Program-made: the position numbers and the translations under genes | Source: a bacterium M00.F.Ca.ET.205.01.1.1 | GTDB taxonomy: Bacteria > Pseudomonadota > Alphaproteobacteria > Rhizobiales > Rhizobiaceae | Reading direction: 5' to 3' | Length of the DNA stretch: 64,000 nucleotides | Assembly (NCBI GenBank): GCA_004791255.1 | Contig: SRUQ01000001.1 | Location: forward strand, 620,001-684,000 | The notes under the pieces: model-generated | What the model saw: only the letters and a program-made list of their open reading frames with translations | The model's database searches: none | What the model was told of the DNA's origin: nothing | In this document: piece after piece, positions 54,196 to 61,452 of the stretch | Position numbering within the stretch: position 1 is the stretch's first letter | How the letters are laid out: each line of letters begins with the position of its first letter

Positions 54196-54537
54196 TCACC
54201 GGCACATGAAGGCCTTGGTCAGCGTCTGCGTGATGATGGAGGTACCAGTCCAGCCGGCCGGGAAGAACACCAGCGTGCCGGCCTCGACCGGGATCTGCTC
54301 GCCGTCGTCCCTGACATAGCTGCCGCGGCCCGACAGGAAATGGCAGAACTCGTCGGCGGCGAAGCTGACCTTGCGGGTGCCCGGCGTGCAGGACCACAGG
54401 CCGCATTCGCTCGACCCGTCGGGGTTCTTGGACAGGATCCTGCCCGAGGCACGCGGCGAGCCGGCGAGGATGTTGGCGCCCGCGCCCCAATCTTCCAACT
54501 CTACGGTCAAGGCCTTGGGCCAGTGTGGTGTCGGCAT
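54196..54537 (-). CDS. DUF861 cupin, tandem paralogue 2
   Basis: A 113-residue cupin homologous to its neighbours but the most divergent of the three: SGRILSKNPDGSSECGLWSCTPGTR, DEFCHFLSGRGSYV and FFPAGWTGTSIITQTLTKAFM. The His of VHET found in paralogues 1 and 3 is replaced (ITQT), suggesting a changed site. The start at 54537 (MPTPHW) follows GGAGAG; a longer open frame would run into the repeat upstream. Confidence 0.85.
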   Translation of the reverse strand: MPTPHWPKALTVELEDWGAGANILAGSPRASGRILSKNPDGSSECGLWSCTPGTRKVSFAADEFCHFLSGRGSYVRDDGEQIPVEAGTLVFFPAGWTGTSIITQTLTKAFMCR

Positions 54538-54558
54538 GTCTCTCTCCGATTCTTGCTT

Positions 54559-54631
54559 GAGCATGATCTCTGGACAAACGAAAACCGTTTGTCCGAGAAA
54601 ACCGGGTCCCACTTTTCGGGATCATGCTTGT
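54559..54631. repeat. GATCATGC-type dispersed palindrome between cupin genes
   Basis: Begins GAGCATGATCTCTGGACAAA and ends CACTTTTCGGGATCATGCTT. The ends and the inner ACAAACG-AAAAC-CGTTTGT form stems. Elements with GATCATGC ends and an AAAACCGG core recur in Hyphomicrobiales genomes. Here it sits in the 93-base gap between two co-directional genes of one operon. Confidence 0.6.
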
Positions 54632-54981
54632 CAGGCCAGCATGTAGACGTTGCGCATGGTCTCATGCACGGCGCATTCGCCCGTCCAGCCGGCAGGGAAC
54701 ATGACCACGGTCCCGGCCGAGACGTCTATCACCTCGCCGACATCCGAGCGGTAGGTCGCGCGGCCGGAGACGAAATGGCAGAGTTCGTCGCGCGGGATCG
54801 ACAGCCGCCAGCGGCCCGGCGTGCACACCCAGATGCCGGATTCCGGCTGGTTGTTAGGCCCCTTGTGCACGAGCTTGCCGGTCGAGTGTGAGGAGCCCTC
54901 CAGCGCGTCGGGCTGGGCGCCCCAGTCGACGAGATCGGCGCGGGTTGTGGCCTGGTGGAGATGTGGAGCGGAGGAGGTCAC
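54631..54981 (-). CDS. DUF861 cupin, tandem paralogue 3
   Basis: A 116-residue cupin closest to paralogue 1: ADLVDWGAQPDALEGSSHSTGKLVHKGP, GIWVCTPGRWRL, RDELCHFVSGRATY, FPAGWTGECAVHETMRNVYM. The initiator is GTG at 54981, overlapping the stop of the glycosyltransferase gene (GTGA) with GGAGG seven bases upstream, so the two are translationally coupled. It is the first of the three cupins to be transcribed. Confidence 0.83.
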   Translation of the reverse strand: MTSSAPHLHQATTRADLVDWGAQPDALEGSSHSTGKLVHKGPNNQPESGIWVCTPGRWRLSIPRDELCHFVSGRATYRSDVGEVIDVSAGTVVMFPAGWTGECAVHETMRNVYMLA

Positions 54982-56252
54982 AGCATCGCCTCCAACAACC
55001 CTGCCGCCTTTTCCGGTCCGTTCTGCGCCTGCATCTGCGCCGATGTCCTGGCCAGCTTGGCCTTCATTCCGGCATCGGTCAGGCTGGTCTCCAGCCTGGC
55101 GACCAGCTCGGCATCGCTCCAGTCGTAGCGCGGCATGCCGAAGCCGTGGCCGGTTTCCTGGACGCGGGTGGCGTTGTCGTGGCCGTCCCAGACATAGGGC
55201 ATGATGATGGCCGGCTTGCCGAAATAGAGGCACTCGGTGAACGAGTTGTTGCCGCCATGGTGGATGACGGCATCGACCTGCGGAACGACCGATGGCTGCG
55301 GGAACCAGCTTTCGACGATGACGTTGCCGGGCACGTCGGTGTACTGGTCCTTGTAGCCGCCGACATTGACCAGCGCGCGGTAGCGGGTCTTGCCGAGCGT
55401 GGCGATGATGCGCTTCAGCAGGTCGACATCGCCGGCGCCGAGGCTGCCGAAGGAGACGTAGAGCAGCGGCCCGTCATTGTTCTTCGCGAAGGTCGGCACC
55501 GTATAGGGCTTTTCCTGCCGTACGCAGCCTTCCAGATACTGGAATTTTGCGGGATCGAGCGGATGGCGGCGCTTGAATTTTGCCGCCTCGGGGTAGAGCA
55601 GCAGGTTCAGATGGGGCGATGCCTCGAAGAACTGGCCGATCGGATAGGGCGCTTCGTTGTTGGCCTTCAGGAAGGCGTTGAAGTCGTCATGGATCGGCCT
55701 GATCACGGCGTTGAAATGGTCGCGGTAGCGCTGGTGCCCGGCATGGTCGTTCTCGCCGCAGCCCGACAGATGCGGGGGGATATCCTCATCCTCGATCTCG
55801 TTTTCCGAACAGGAGATGACGCGCACCCAGGGCTTGCCGAACTGTTTGATCGCCGGGAACAAGATGACGTTGTCGACGCAGACGACATCAGGCTTGATCG
55901 CGGCGAGCACGCGCGGCAGATCCTTCTGTGCCCATTTGGCGCTGTCGACGATCGCCGTCCAGCAATCCTTCACGTAATTATCGACCTGGTCGTAGGGCGA
56001 TTTGCGGAAGTTCGGGATGTGGCCGTTGATGAAATCCTCCCAGAACTTGGCCATCTGTTCCGGCGGCATCGGTTCCGACAGGTTCACCGGATGCGCCTCG
56101 AAGCCGTAGCCCTTATAGACGTCGACGAAGCCGGGGTCGGACAGGAACACCGCCTTGTGGCCGCGCGCTTCCACGGCTTGCGCGATACCGACGGAATTGA
56201 GCGCCGGGCCGTAGGCGGCTTCCGGGAAAAACGCGATCGTCTTTTGCGCCAT
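54978..56252 (-). CDS. GT1-type glycosyltransferase (UGT/MGT-like), paralogue A
   Basis: A 424-residue GT-B fold enzyme. The N-terminal acceptor domain begins TIAFFPEAAYGPALNSVGIAQAVEARGHKAVFLSDPGF; the donor domain has LLYVSFGSLGAGDVDLL, VESWFPQPSVVPQVDAVIHHGGNNSFTE and PYVWDGHDNATRVQE, the UGT signature region that binds the UDP-sugar. The family glycosylates small molecules such as macrolides and hormones. It lies between the PotA-like ATPase (12 bases upstream) and the cupins, so its acceptor is probably the imported or processed compound. A clear paralogue is at 61453. Confidence 0.88.
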   Translation of the reverse strand: MAQKTIAFFPEAAYGPALNSVGIAQAVEARGHKAVFLSDPGFVDVYKGYGFEAHPVNLSEPMPPEQMAKFWEDFINGHIPNFRKSPYDQVDNYVKDCWTAIVDSAKWAQKDLPRVLAAIKPDVVCVDNVILFPAIKQFGKPWVRVISCSENEIEDEDIPPHLSGCGENDHAGHQRYRDHFNAVIRPIHDDFNAFLKANNEAPYPIGQFFEASPHLNLLLYPEAAKFKRRHPLDPAKFQYLEGCVRQEKPYTVPTFAKNNDGPLLYVSFGSLGAGDVDLLKRIIATLGKTRYRALVNVGGYKDQYTDVPGNVIVESWFPQPSVVPQVDAVIHHGGNNSFTECLYFGKPAIIMPYVWDGHDNATRVQETGHGFGMPRYDWSDAELVARLETSLTDAGMKAKLARTSAQMQAQNGPEKAAGLLEAML

Positions 56253-56264
56253 CAGGCTTCTCCT

Positions 56265-57338
56265 CTATTCCTTGAAAATTCTGACATCGGCGGCGTCCCA
56301 GCCGAGTTCGACCTGGTCGCCGGACGAGACCGGCCTGCGGTCGGCGGCATCGGCGGTGACGCGCACCAGGAACGGCTTTGGCGACAGCGGCGTGCGGACA
56401 TGCAGCTGCAGGTCGAGGCCCTGATAGGCCAGCGCTTCAACCGCTCCGGTGGTCCGGTTCGCGGTATCCGCCGACGGGAACAGCCGGATGCGCTCGGGCC
56501 GTACCGACGCGACAGCGGCAGCACCGGGCGAAAGCGCTGGGGGAACCTTGCCGGCGATGCGCGCGCCGCTTGCCGCCATCACGCCGTCAATTGACGCCGT
56601 GCCGGGCACGAAATTCATCACGCCGATGAAGTCGGCGACGAAACGGTCGGCGGGGTGCTCGTAGATTGCGTGTGGCGTGTCGCACTGCAAGAGCTTGCCG
56701 TCCTTCAACACGGCCATGCGGTCGGCCATGACAAGCGATTCTTCCTGGTCGTGGGTGACGATGACGAAGGTGATGCCGACCTCGTGCTGCAGCCGCTTAA
56801 GTTCGAGCTGCATCGCCCCGCGCAGCTTCTTGTCGAGCGCGCCGAGCGGCTCGTCGAGCAGCAGCAGGCGGGGGCGCTTGACCAGGGCGCGGGCAAGCGC
56901 GACGCGCTGCTTCTGGCCGCCGGACAATTGCTCGGGCTTGCGGTCGGCGAAGGGCACGAGTTCGGTCGTCCCGAGGATGGCATCGACGCGCGAGCGGATT
57001 TCGGCCGAGGGTAGACGCTCCATCTCCAGACCGTAGGAGACGTTGGCGCGCACGCTCATATGCGGGAACAGTGCGTAGGACTGGAACATCAGGTTGACTG
57101 GCCGCTTGTTGGGCGGCGTCCTGGCGATATCCTTGCCGTCGAGCAGGATGCGTCCATCGGTCGGCGTCTCGAAGCCGGCCAGCATGCGCAGCAGCGTGGT
57201 CTTGCCGCAGCCAGAGGGCCCAAGCAGGGCGAAGAACTCGTTCTCGCGGATGTCGAGCGAGATGCCGTCGACGGCGGTGACCCGGCCGAAACTCTTCGAC
57301 ACGTCATCGATGGCAAGCAGCGTGCGGGGTTCGCTCAT
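56265..57338 (-). CDS. Polyamine-type ABC transporter ATP-binding protein (PotA-like), system 2
   Basis: A 357-residue ATPase with Walker A GPSGCGKTT, signature LSGGQKQRVALARALV, Walker B LLLDEPLGALD, switch His in VIVTHDQEES and a C-terminal TOBE domain. SVRPERIRLF is a typical TOBE segment. The ATG at 57338 overlaps the permease stop (ATGA), so the two are coupled. It is less similar to the system 1 ATPase than expected for a recent duplication. Confidence 0.94.
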   Translation of the reverse strand: MSEPRTLLAIDDVSKSFGRVTAVDGISLDIRENEFFALLGPSGCGKTTLLRMLAGFETPTDGRILLDGKDIARTPPNKRPVNLMFQSYALFPHMSVRANVSYGLEMERLPSAEIRSRVDAILGTTELVPFADRKPEQLSGGQKQRVALARALVKRPRLLLLDEPLGALDKKLRGAMQLELKRLQHEVGITFVIVTHDQEESLVMADRMAVLKDGKLLQCDTPHAIYEHPADRFVADFIGVMNFVPGTASIDGVMAASGARIAGKVPPALSPGAAAVASVRPERIRLFPSADTANRTTGAVEALAYQGLDLQLHVRTPLSPKPFLVRVTADAADRRPVSSGDQVELGWDAADVRIFKE

Positions 57339-58123
57339 TGGCCGATCACTCCCCGGTTGAGCCGCTGCGACAGGGTTAGCGCGGCGATCGAGACCGCCAT
57401 GACGATGGTGGCCAGCGCATTGATCTCCGGCGTGATGCCGAAGCGGATCATGGCGTAGATCTGCATCGGCAGCGTGGTCGAGGCGCGGCCGGCGCCCGCG
57501 GTGAAGAAGGCGATGATGAATTCGTCGACCGACAGCGTGAAGGCGAGCAGCGCGCCGGCGATCACCGCCGGCAGGATGACCGGCAAGGTTATGCGCCGGA
57601 AGGTGGTGATTGCCGATGCGCCAAGATCGGCCGAGGCTTCCACGATCGACCAGTCGAAGCTCTTCAGCCGGGCGCGCACCACCGAGCAGACGAAGGCGAG
57701 GTTGAAGACGACATGCGCGAGGATGATGGTGTGCAGGCCCATGGTCAGGTTGATCATCGAGAAGAAGGACAGCAGAGCGATGGCCAGCACGATGTCGGGG
57801 ATGATCATCGGCGCGAAGATCAGGGCTTCCAGACCTTTGCCGTAGTGTCGGCGCATCTCGACGCCAATCGCCAGCAAAGTGCCGAGCAGGGTGGCGATGG
57901 CCGTCGAGACCAACGCGACGATGAGCGTGTTCAAGGCAGCGGACAGGATGGCGGCATTGCCGGCCAGCGAAATGTACCATTTCAGCGAAAAGCCGGACCA
58001 CGCGGTCGGCAATCCGCCTTCGTTGAAGGAGAGCACTACCAGCACCGCGATCGGGATGTAGAGGAAGGCGTAGACGAGCATGAGAATCGTCCGCATGCTG
58101 AAAGTGCGGGCAAGGGAGGTCAT
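57335..58123 (-). CDS. ABC transporter permease (PotC-like), system 2
   Basis: A 262-residue six-helix permease. The opening MRTILMLVYAFLYIPIAVLVVLSFNEG is typical of PotC, and IVEASADLGASAITTFRRITLPVILP is the EAA coupling loop. It follows a palindromic repeat region that separates it from the PotB-like gene. Confidence 0.92.
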   Translation of the reverse strand: MTSLARTFSMRTILMLVYAFLYIPIAVLVVLSFNEGGLPTAWSGFSLKWYISLAGNAAILSAALNTLIVALVSTAIATLLGTLLAIGVEMRRHYGKGLEALIFAPMIIPDIVLAIALLSFFSMINLTMGLHTIILAHVVFNLAFVCSVVRARLKSFDWSIVEASADLGASAITTFRRITLPVILPAVIAGALLAFTLSVDEFIIAFFTAGAGRASTTLPMQIYAMIRFGITPEINALATIVMAVSIAALTLSQRLNRGVIGQ

Positions 58124-58145
58124 CGCCGCCCTCCGAAACTGCGTC

Positions 58146-58271
58146 CTTCTCCCCGTTCATGGGGAGAAGATGCCGGCAGGCAGATGAGGGGCAGCGCCCA
58201 ACTTTGCAGGCGCTGGCGCCGCCCCTCATCCGCCCCTTCGGGGCACCTTCTCCCCGTGAACGGGGAGAAGG
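58146..58271. repeat. Complex palindromic repeat between two permease genes
   Basis: Three nested stems: CTTCTCCCC/GGGGAGAAG (58146-58154, 58161-58169); GATGAGGGGCAGCGCC pairing with GGCGCCGCCCCTCATC (58183-58198, 58215-58230; one mismatch); and a perfect 12-bp-arm palindrome CCTTCTCCCCGT-GA-ACGGGGAGAAGG (58246-58271). It occupies nearly all of the 162-base gap inside an operon and could modulate transcript stability or readthrough to the downstream genes. Confidence 0.75.
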
Positions 58272-58285
58272 CAAGGAAGATATGC

Positions 58286-59155
58286 TCAGCCATCGGCTTT
58301 CACCTCAGCCGCGCGCCCGGCAGCTCGATCTGCGGCGAGCGCTTGCGCCATCAGCACCAGGAGCATGATGGCGATCAGGGCCATGGCCAGAGCGGCGCCG
58401 AAGGGCCAGTCATTGGCGGTCAGGAACTGGTCGTAGACGAGGTTGCCGATCATCTGGAAACGACCGCCGCCAAGCAGCGCCGGGGTAACGAAATTGCCGA
58501 TCGACAGCACGAAGACGAACACCGCGCCGGCGGCGATGCCGGGTACTGTCAGCGGCAGGATGACACGGCGGAACGTCGTCATCGCCGAAGCGCCGAGATC
58601 GCGCGAGGCTTCGGCAAGCTCCGGGTTGAGACGCGACAGCGGCGCGTAGCAGGCGAGGATGACGAAGGGCAGGTAGTTGTAGACCAGGCCGGCGATGACG
58701 GCGCCCTCGGTGTAGAGCATCGACGGCGGTTCGCCTGTATAGCCGAACCAGCGCAGGAGCTGCGTGACCAGGCCTTCGCGGTTAAGCAGCACGATCCAGG
58801 CATAGGTGCGGATCAGATAGTTGGACCAGAACGGCAGCACGGCGAAGAACAGGAAGATCGGTTGCCAGCGGCGCGGGGCGGCCGCAGTCGCGTAAGCCGC
58901 GGCATAGCCGATCACCACCGCGATGAGTGTGGCCGTGCCGGCGATGCGGGCGGATTTCAGGAAGATGCCGGCATAGAGCGGGTCGAAGACCAGCCCGAAA
59001 TTCTCCAGCGTGAAGGTATAGTCGATGCCGCCATAGATGCCGCGCCGGAAGAAGGCGAGCGCCAGCACCAGCGCGCACGGCACGACCATCAGCGCGGTCA
59101 ACCAGACCAGCGCCGGGGCCATCAGCAGGGAGGAGCGAAGTCGGGTCTGGGACAA
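58286..59155 (-). CDS. ABC transporter permease (PotB-like), system 2
   Basis: A 289-residue six-helix permease. SSLLMAPALVWLTALMVVPCALVLALAFF is the first helix, and LAEASRDLGASAMTTFRRVILPLTVPG the EAA loop. FFAVLPFWSNYLIRTYAWIVLL matches PotB. It follows the binding-protein gene after a 60-base gap. Confidence 0.92.
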   Translation of the reverse strand: MSQTRLRSSLLMAPALVWLTALMVVPCALVLALAFFRRGIYGGIDYTFTLENFGLVFDPLYAGIFLKSARIAGTATLIAVVIGYAAAYATAAAPRRWQPIFLFFAVLPFWSNYLIRTYAWIVLLNREGLVTQLLRWFGYTGEPPSMLYTEGAVIAGLVYNYLPFVILACYAPLSRLNPELAEASRDLGASAMTTFRRVILPLTVPGIAAGAVFVFVLSIGNFVTPALLGGGRFQMIGNLVYDQFLTANDWPFGAALAMALIAIMLLVLMAQALAADRAAGRAAEVKADG

Positions 59156-59215
59156 TGTTCAGGTACCGCTCAGGACCGGCGACCGAAGCGCCGCCGGTCG
59201 TGATATCCGCACCGC

Positions 59216-60280
59216 TTACTGCGCGGCCTTGATCTCGCTGACGATCTTGGAATAGTCGCGCTGGGCCTCGCCGACGTCACGCAGCTGCTCGAACTTGACG
59301 AGGTCGGCCACCGGCATCGCCATGTTGGGGAATTTGGCCAGGAAGTCGGCCGGCAGGCTTTCCATGGCCGGCTTGTTCGGCACCTTGTAGTCGATGTTCT
59401 GCGCCGCCCAGGCGTGGTTCTTGGCGTCGAGCATGAAGTTGATGAACTGGAAGGCGGCGTCCTTGTGCTCGGACGCCTTCATCACCACCATCGTGTCGAC
59501 CCAGAGGTCCGAGCCCTCCTTCGGAATGACGTATTTGATCTCCGGCTTGTCGGCGATGCCGTAATTGCACCAGCCGTCCCAGGCTTGAACCATCAGCGCT
59601 TCGCCTGAGACCAGCTTGGAATAGAAGGTAGTGTCGTCATAGGCGAGCAAGGTTTTCTTGGCCGAGATCAGCAGGTCCTTGACCTCGGTCATCTTGGCCG
59701 GATCGGTTTCGTTGACGGAGAAACCCTTGTCGAGCTGGCCGGCGGCGAGCAGCCAGCGGTCGGTCGCCAGCATGGTGGTCTTGCCCTTGAACTCGTCAGA
59801 TGGCGCCAGCAGATCGCTCCAGCTGGTCGGCGCGGTCTTGACCAGGTCCGAGCGGTAGCAGAGGCCGGTCGTGCCCCAGGTGTAGGGCACGGAAAAGGTG
59901 TTGCCGACATCGTGCGGCAGCTTGGTCGCCTCGGGATAGAGGTTGGCGAGGTTGGGGATCTTCGTGTGGTCCACCGGCTCGGTCAGGCCGAGCTTGTTCA
60001 GCACTTCGGCGAAGGGCGAGGAGACGAAGACCACGTCATAGCCTTTGCCGCCGGCGGCGATCAGCTTGCCCATGATCTCTTCATTGGTGGCGTGCACCAC
60101 CACTTCGCCGGAGACGCCGGTTGCGCCCTTGAAGGAGGCCATGGCGTCGGGCGCCATATAGCCGTCCCAGTTGGAGATGACGAGGTCGGCTGCCATCGCC
60201 GGCGCCGACAGCGCCATGGCAAGGCCGAGAGCGAGCGAAGATATCTTGGGCGCACGGCGCCGCAGGCTGGTAGCGGTCAT
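59216..60280 (-). CDS. ABC transporter substrate-binding protein (PotD-like), system 2
   Basis: A 354-residue periplasmic binder with a Sec-type signal peptide (RRRAPKISSLALGLAMALSAPAMA), then ADLVISNWDGYMAPDAMASFKGATG and conserved ATNEEIMGKL, TWGTTGLCYRSDL, DGWCNYG. PotD-like proteins bind spermidine, putrescine or other small organic cations. The start at 60280 with a GGAGAC site is preferred to the longer frame. It is the first gene of the minus-strand operon and divergent from the GntR gene. Confidence 0.92.
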   Translation of the reverse strand: MTATSLRRRAPKISSLALGLAMALSAPAMAADLVISNWDGYMAPDAMASFKGATGVSGEVVVHATNEEIMGKLIAAGGKGYDVVFVSSPFAEVLNKLGLTEPVDHTKIPNLANLYPEATKLPHDVGNTFSVPYTWGTTGLCYRSDLVKTAPTSWSDLLAPSDEFKGKTTMLATDRWLLAAGQLDKGFSVNETDPAKMTEVKDLLISAKKTLLAYDDTTFYSKLVSGEALMVQAWDGWCNYGIADKPEIKYVIPKEGSDLWVDTMVVMKASEHKDAAFQFINFMLDAKNHAWAAQNIDYKVPNKPAMESLPADFLAKFPNMAMPVADLVKFEQLRDVGEAQRDYSKIVSEIKAAQ

Positions 60281-60380
60281 GGCAGTCTCCCATTCCGGTT
60301 GATCGAATTCTCTGTTGGACCCGCGCGACATGCGCCGCAGCGTCGGCCCTGTTCCCTCGGTCTTTTTATCGCCGATTGCA

Positions 60381-60413
60381 TTGACAGTACTATTGCAGAA
60401 AAAAGTACGTCAA
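60381..60413. promoter_or_regulatory. Imperfect palindrome in the divergent potD2-gntR region
   Basis: TTGAC-A-GTACT on the left (60381-60391) and AGTAC-GTCAA on the right (60404-60413) form an inverted repeat around a 12-base AT-rich centre; only one base interrupts the left arm. TTGACA may also serve as a -35 element for gntR. It lies about midway in the 198-base divergent gap and is the best candidate site for the GntR regulator. Confidence 0.5.
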
Positions 60414-60478
60414 TCCATAATTTGCCAACCGGCTGCGGAATCTGGCCGATTGCGTCCGCGAGGCCGATCGGTCAAACC

Positions 60479-61441
60479 ATGCCGGCAACCACGAGACCAG
60501 TCATGCGAACCGCAGTCCGACGACCTCGCACCAACCATCTCGATCTGGCGCAGCGCATCCTCGATGTGGCGCGGCAGCGCGGCTTCGCACCCGGTGCGCG
60601 CCTGCCCGAGCAGCAGATCGCCTCGCTGTGCAATGTTTCGCGTACCCCAGTGCGGGCAGCGCTCAGCCTGTTGGCGGAGCAAGGTGTCGTGCGCTGGCAG
60701 GCCGATGCCGGTTATGTCGTGGCCATCGACCTCGCCGCGCAGCCGGCGATATCGGCCGACCTGCCCGCCACCGCGGAAGACGAACTCGCCGAAGCAATCC
60801 TGCGCGACCGGTCGGCGCGGCGACTGGACCAGACGGTGACCGTCGCCGGATTGATGCGGCGGTACAGCGCCGAGCGAAAGACGGTACTAAAATCGCTGAA
60901 CAGACTGACGGAAGAGAATCTGGTCGATCGCGCCCCCGGCCAATCCTGGCTGTTCCGGCGCGCGCCCGACGATCCGGAGGCGCAAGGCGAGAGCTACGAG
61001 TTCCGCCTGCTGTTGGAGCCCGCCGCCATCCTGACGCCCGGCTTCCGGCTCGATGGCGCGCGCGCCGCGGCGCTGCGCCAGGGCATGGAGGCACTGGCGA
61101 CGGTGCCGGACGCCGGCTTCGACACGCGCGAGTTCCAGCGGCTCGACATCGATTTCCACGGCATGATCGCCGAGGGCAGCGCCAACCGTTTCGTCGCCGA
61201 TGCGCTGACCGACCATCTCAGGCTGCGGCGGCTGCCAGGCATCTATGCCGGGGTCAATGTATTCCGGCTGAAGCAATCGCTGCGCGAGCACCTAAGCATA
61301 CTCGACCATCTCGAAAGCCGGCAGTATGAGGTTGCTGCCGATCTGCTGCGCATTCACCTGCGGCTGTCGCGCAGCCAGCGGCCGCAAGCGGCCAGCCGTG
61401 GCGCTCCCGCGCTGTTCGGCATGATCAGCCGGCCGGAATGA
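60479..61441 (+). CDS. GntR/FCD-family regulator with two winged helices
   Basis: A 320-residue regulator (312 if the second ATG at 60503 is used). The first GntR winged helix (about 20-80) has LAQRILDVARQRGFAPGARLPEQQIASLCNVSRTPVRAALSLLAEQGVV. A second winged-helix-like segment (about 105-165) has LAEAILRDRSARR, VTVAGLMRRYSAERKTVLKSLNRLTEENLV. The C-terminal FCD domain has candidate metal-binding Asp/His in LDIDFHGMIAEG and LREHLSILDHLE. Most FCD regulators have one helix. It probably controls both the PotABCD-cupin operon and its own. Confidence 0.87.
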   Translation: MPATTRPVMRTAVRRPRTNHLDLAQRILDVARQRGFAPGARLPEQQIASLCNVSRTPVRAALSLLAEQGVVRWQADAGYVVAIDLAAQPAISADLPATAEDELAEAILRDRSARRLDQTVTVAGLMRRYSAERKTVLKSLNRLTEENLVDRAPGQSWLFRRAPDDPEAQGESYEFRLLLEPAAILTPGFRLDGARAAALRQGMEALATVPDAGFDTREFQRLDIDFHGMIAEGSANRFVADALTDHLRLRRLPGIYAGVNVFRLKQSLREHLSILDHLESRQYEVAADLLRIHLRLSRSQRPQAASRGAPALFGMISRPE

Positions 61442-61452
61442 AGAGGGATTAA

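Noticed and set aside
57713..59203. A 496-codon plus-strand open frame opposite the permease genes
   Set aside because: Translation is Arg/Gln/Asp-rich shadow, and it crosses the palindromic repeat.
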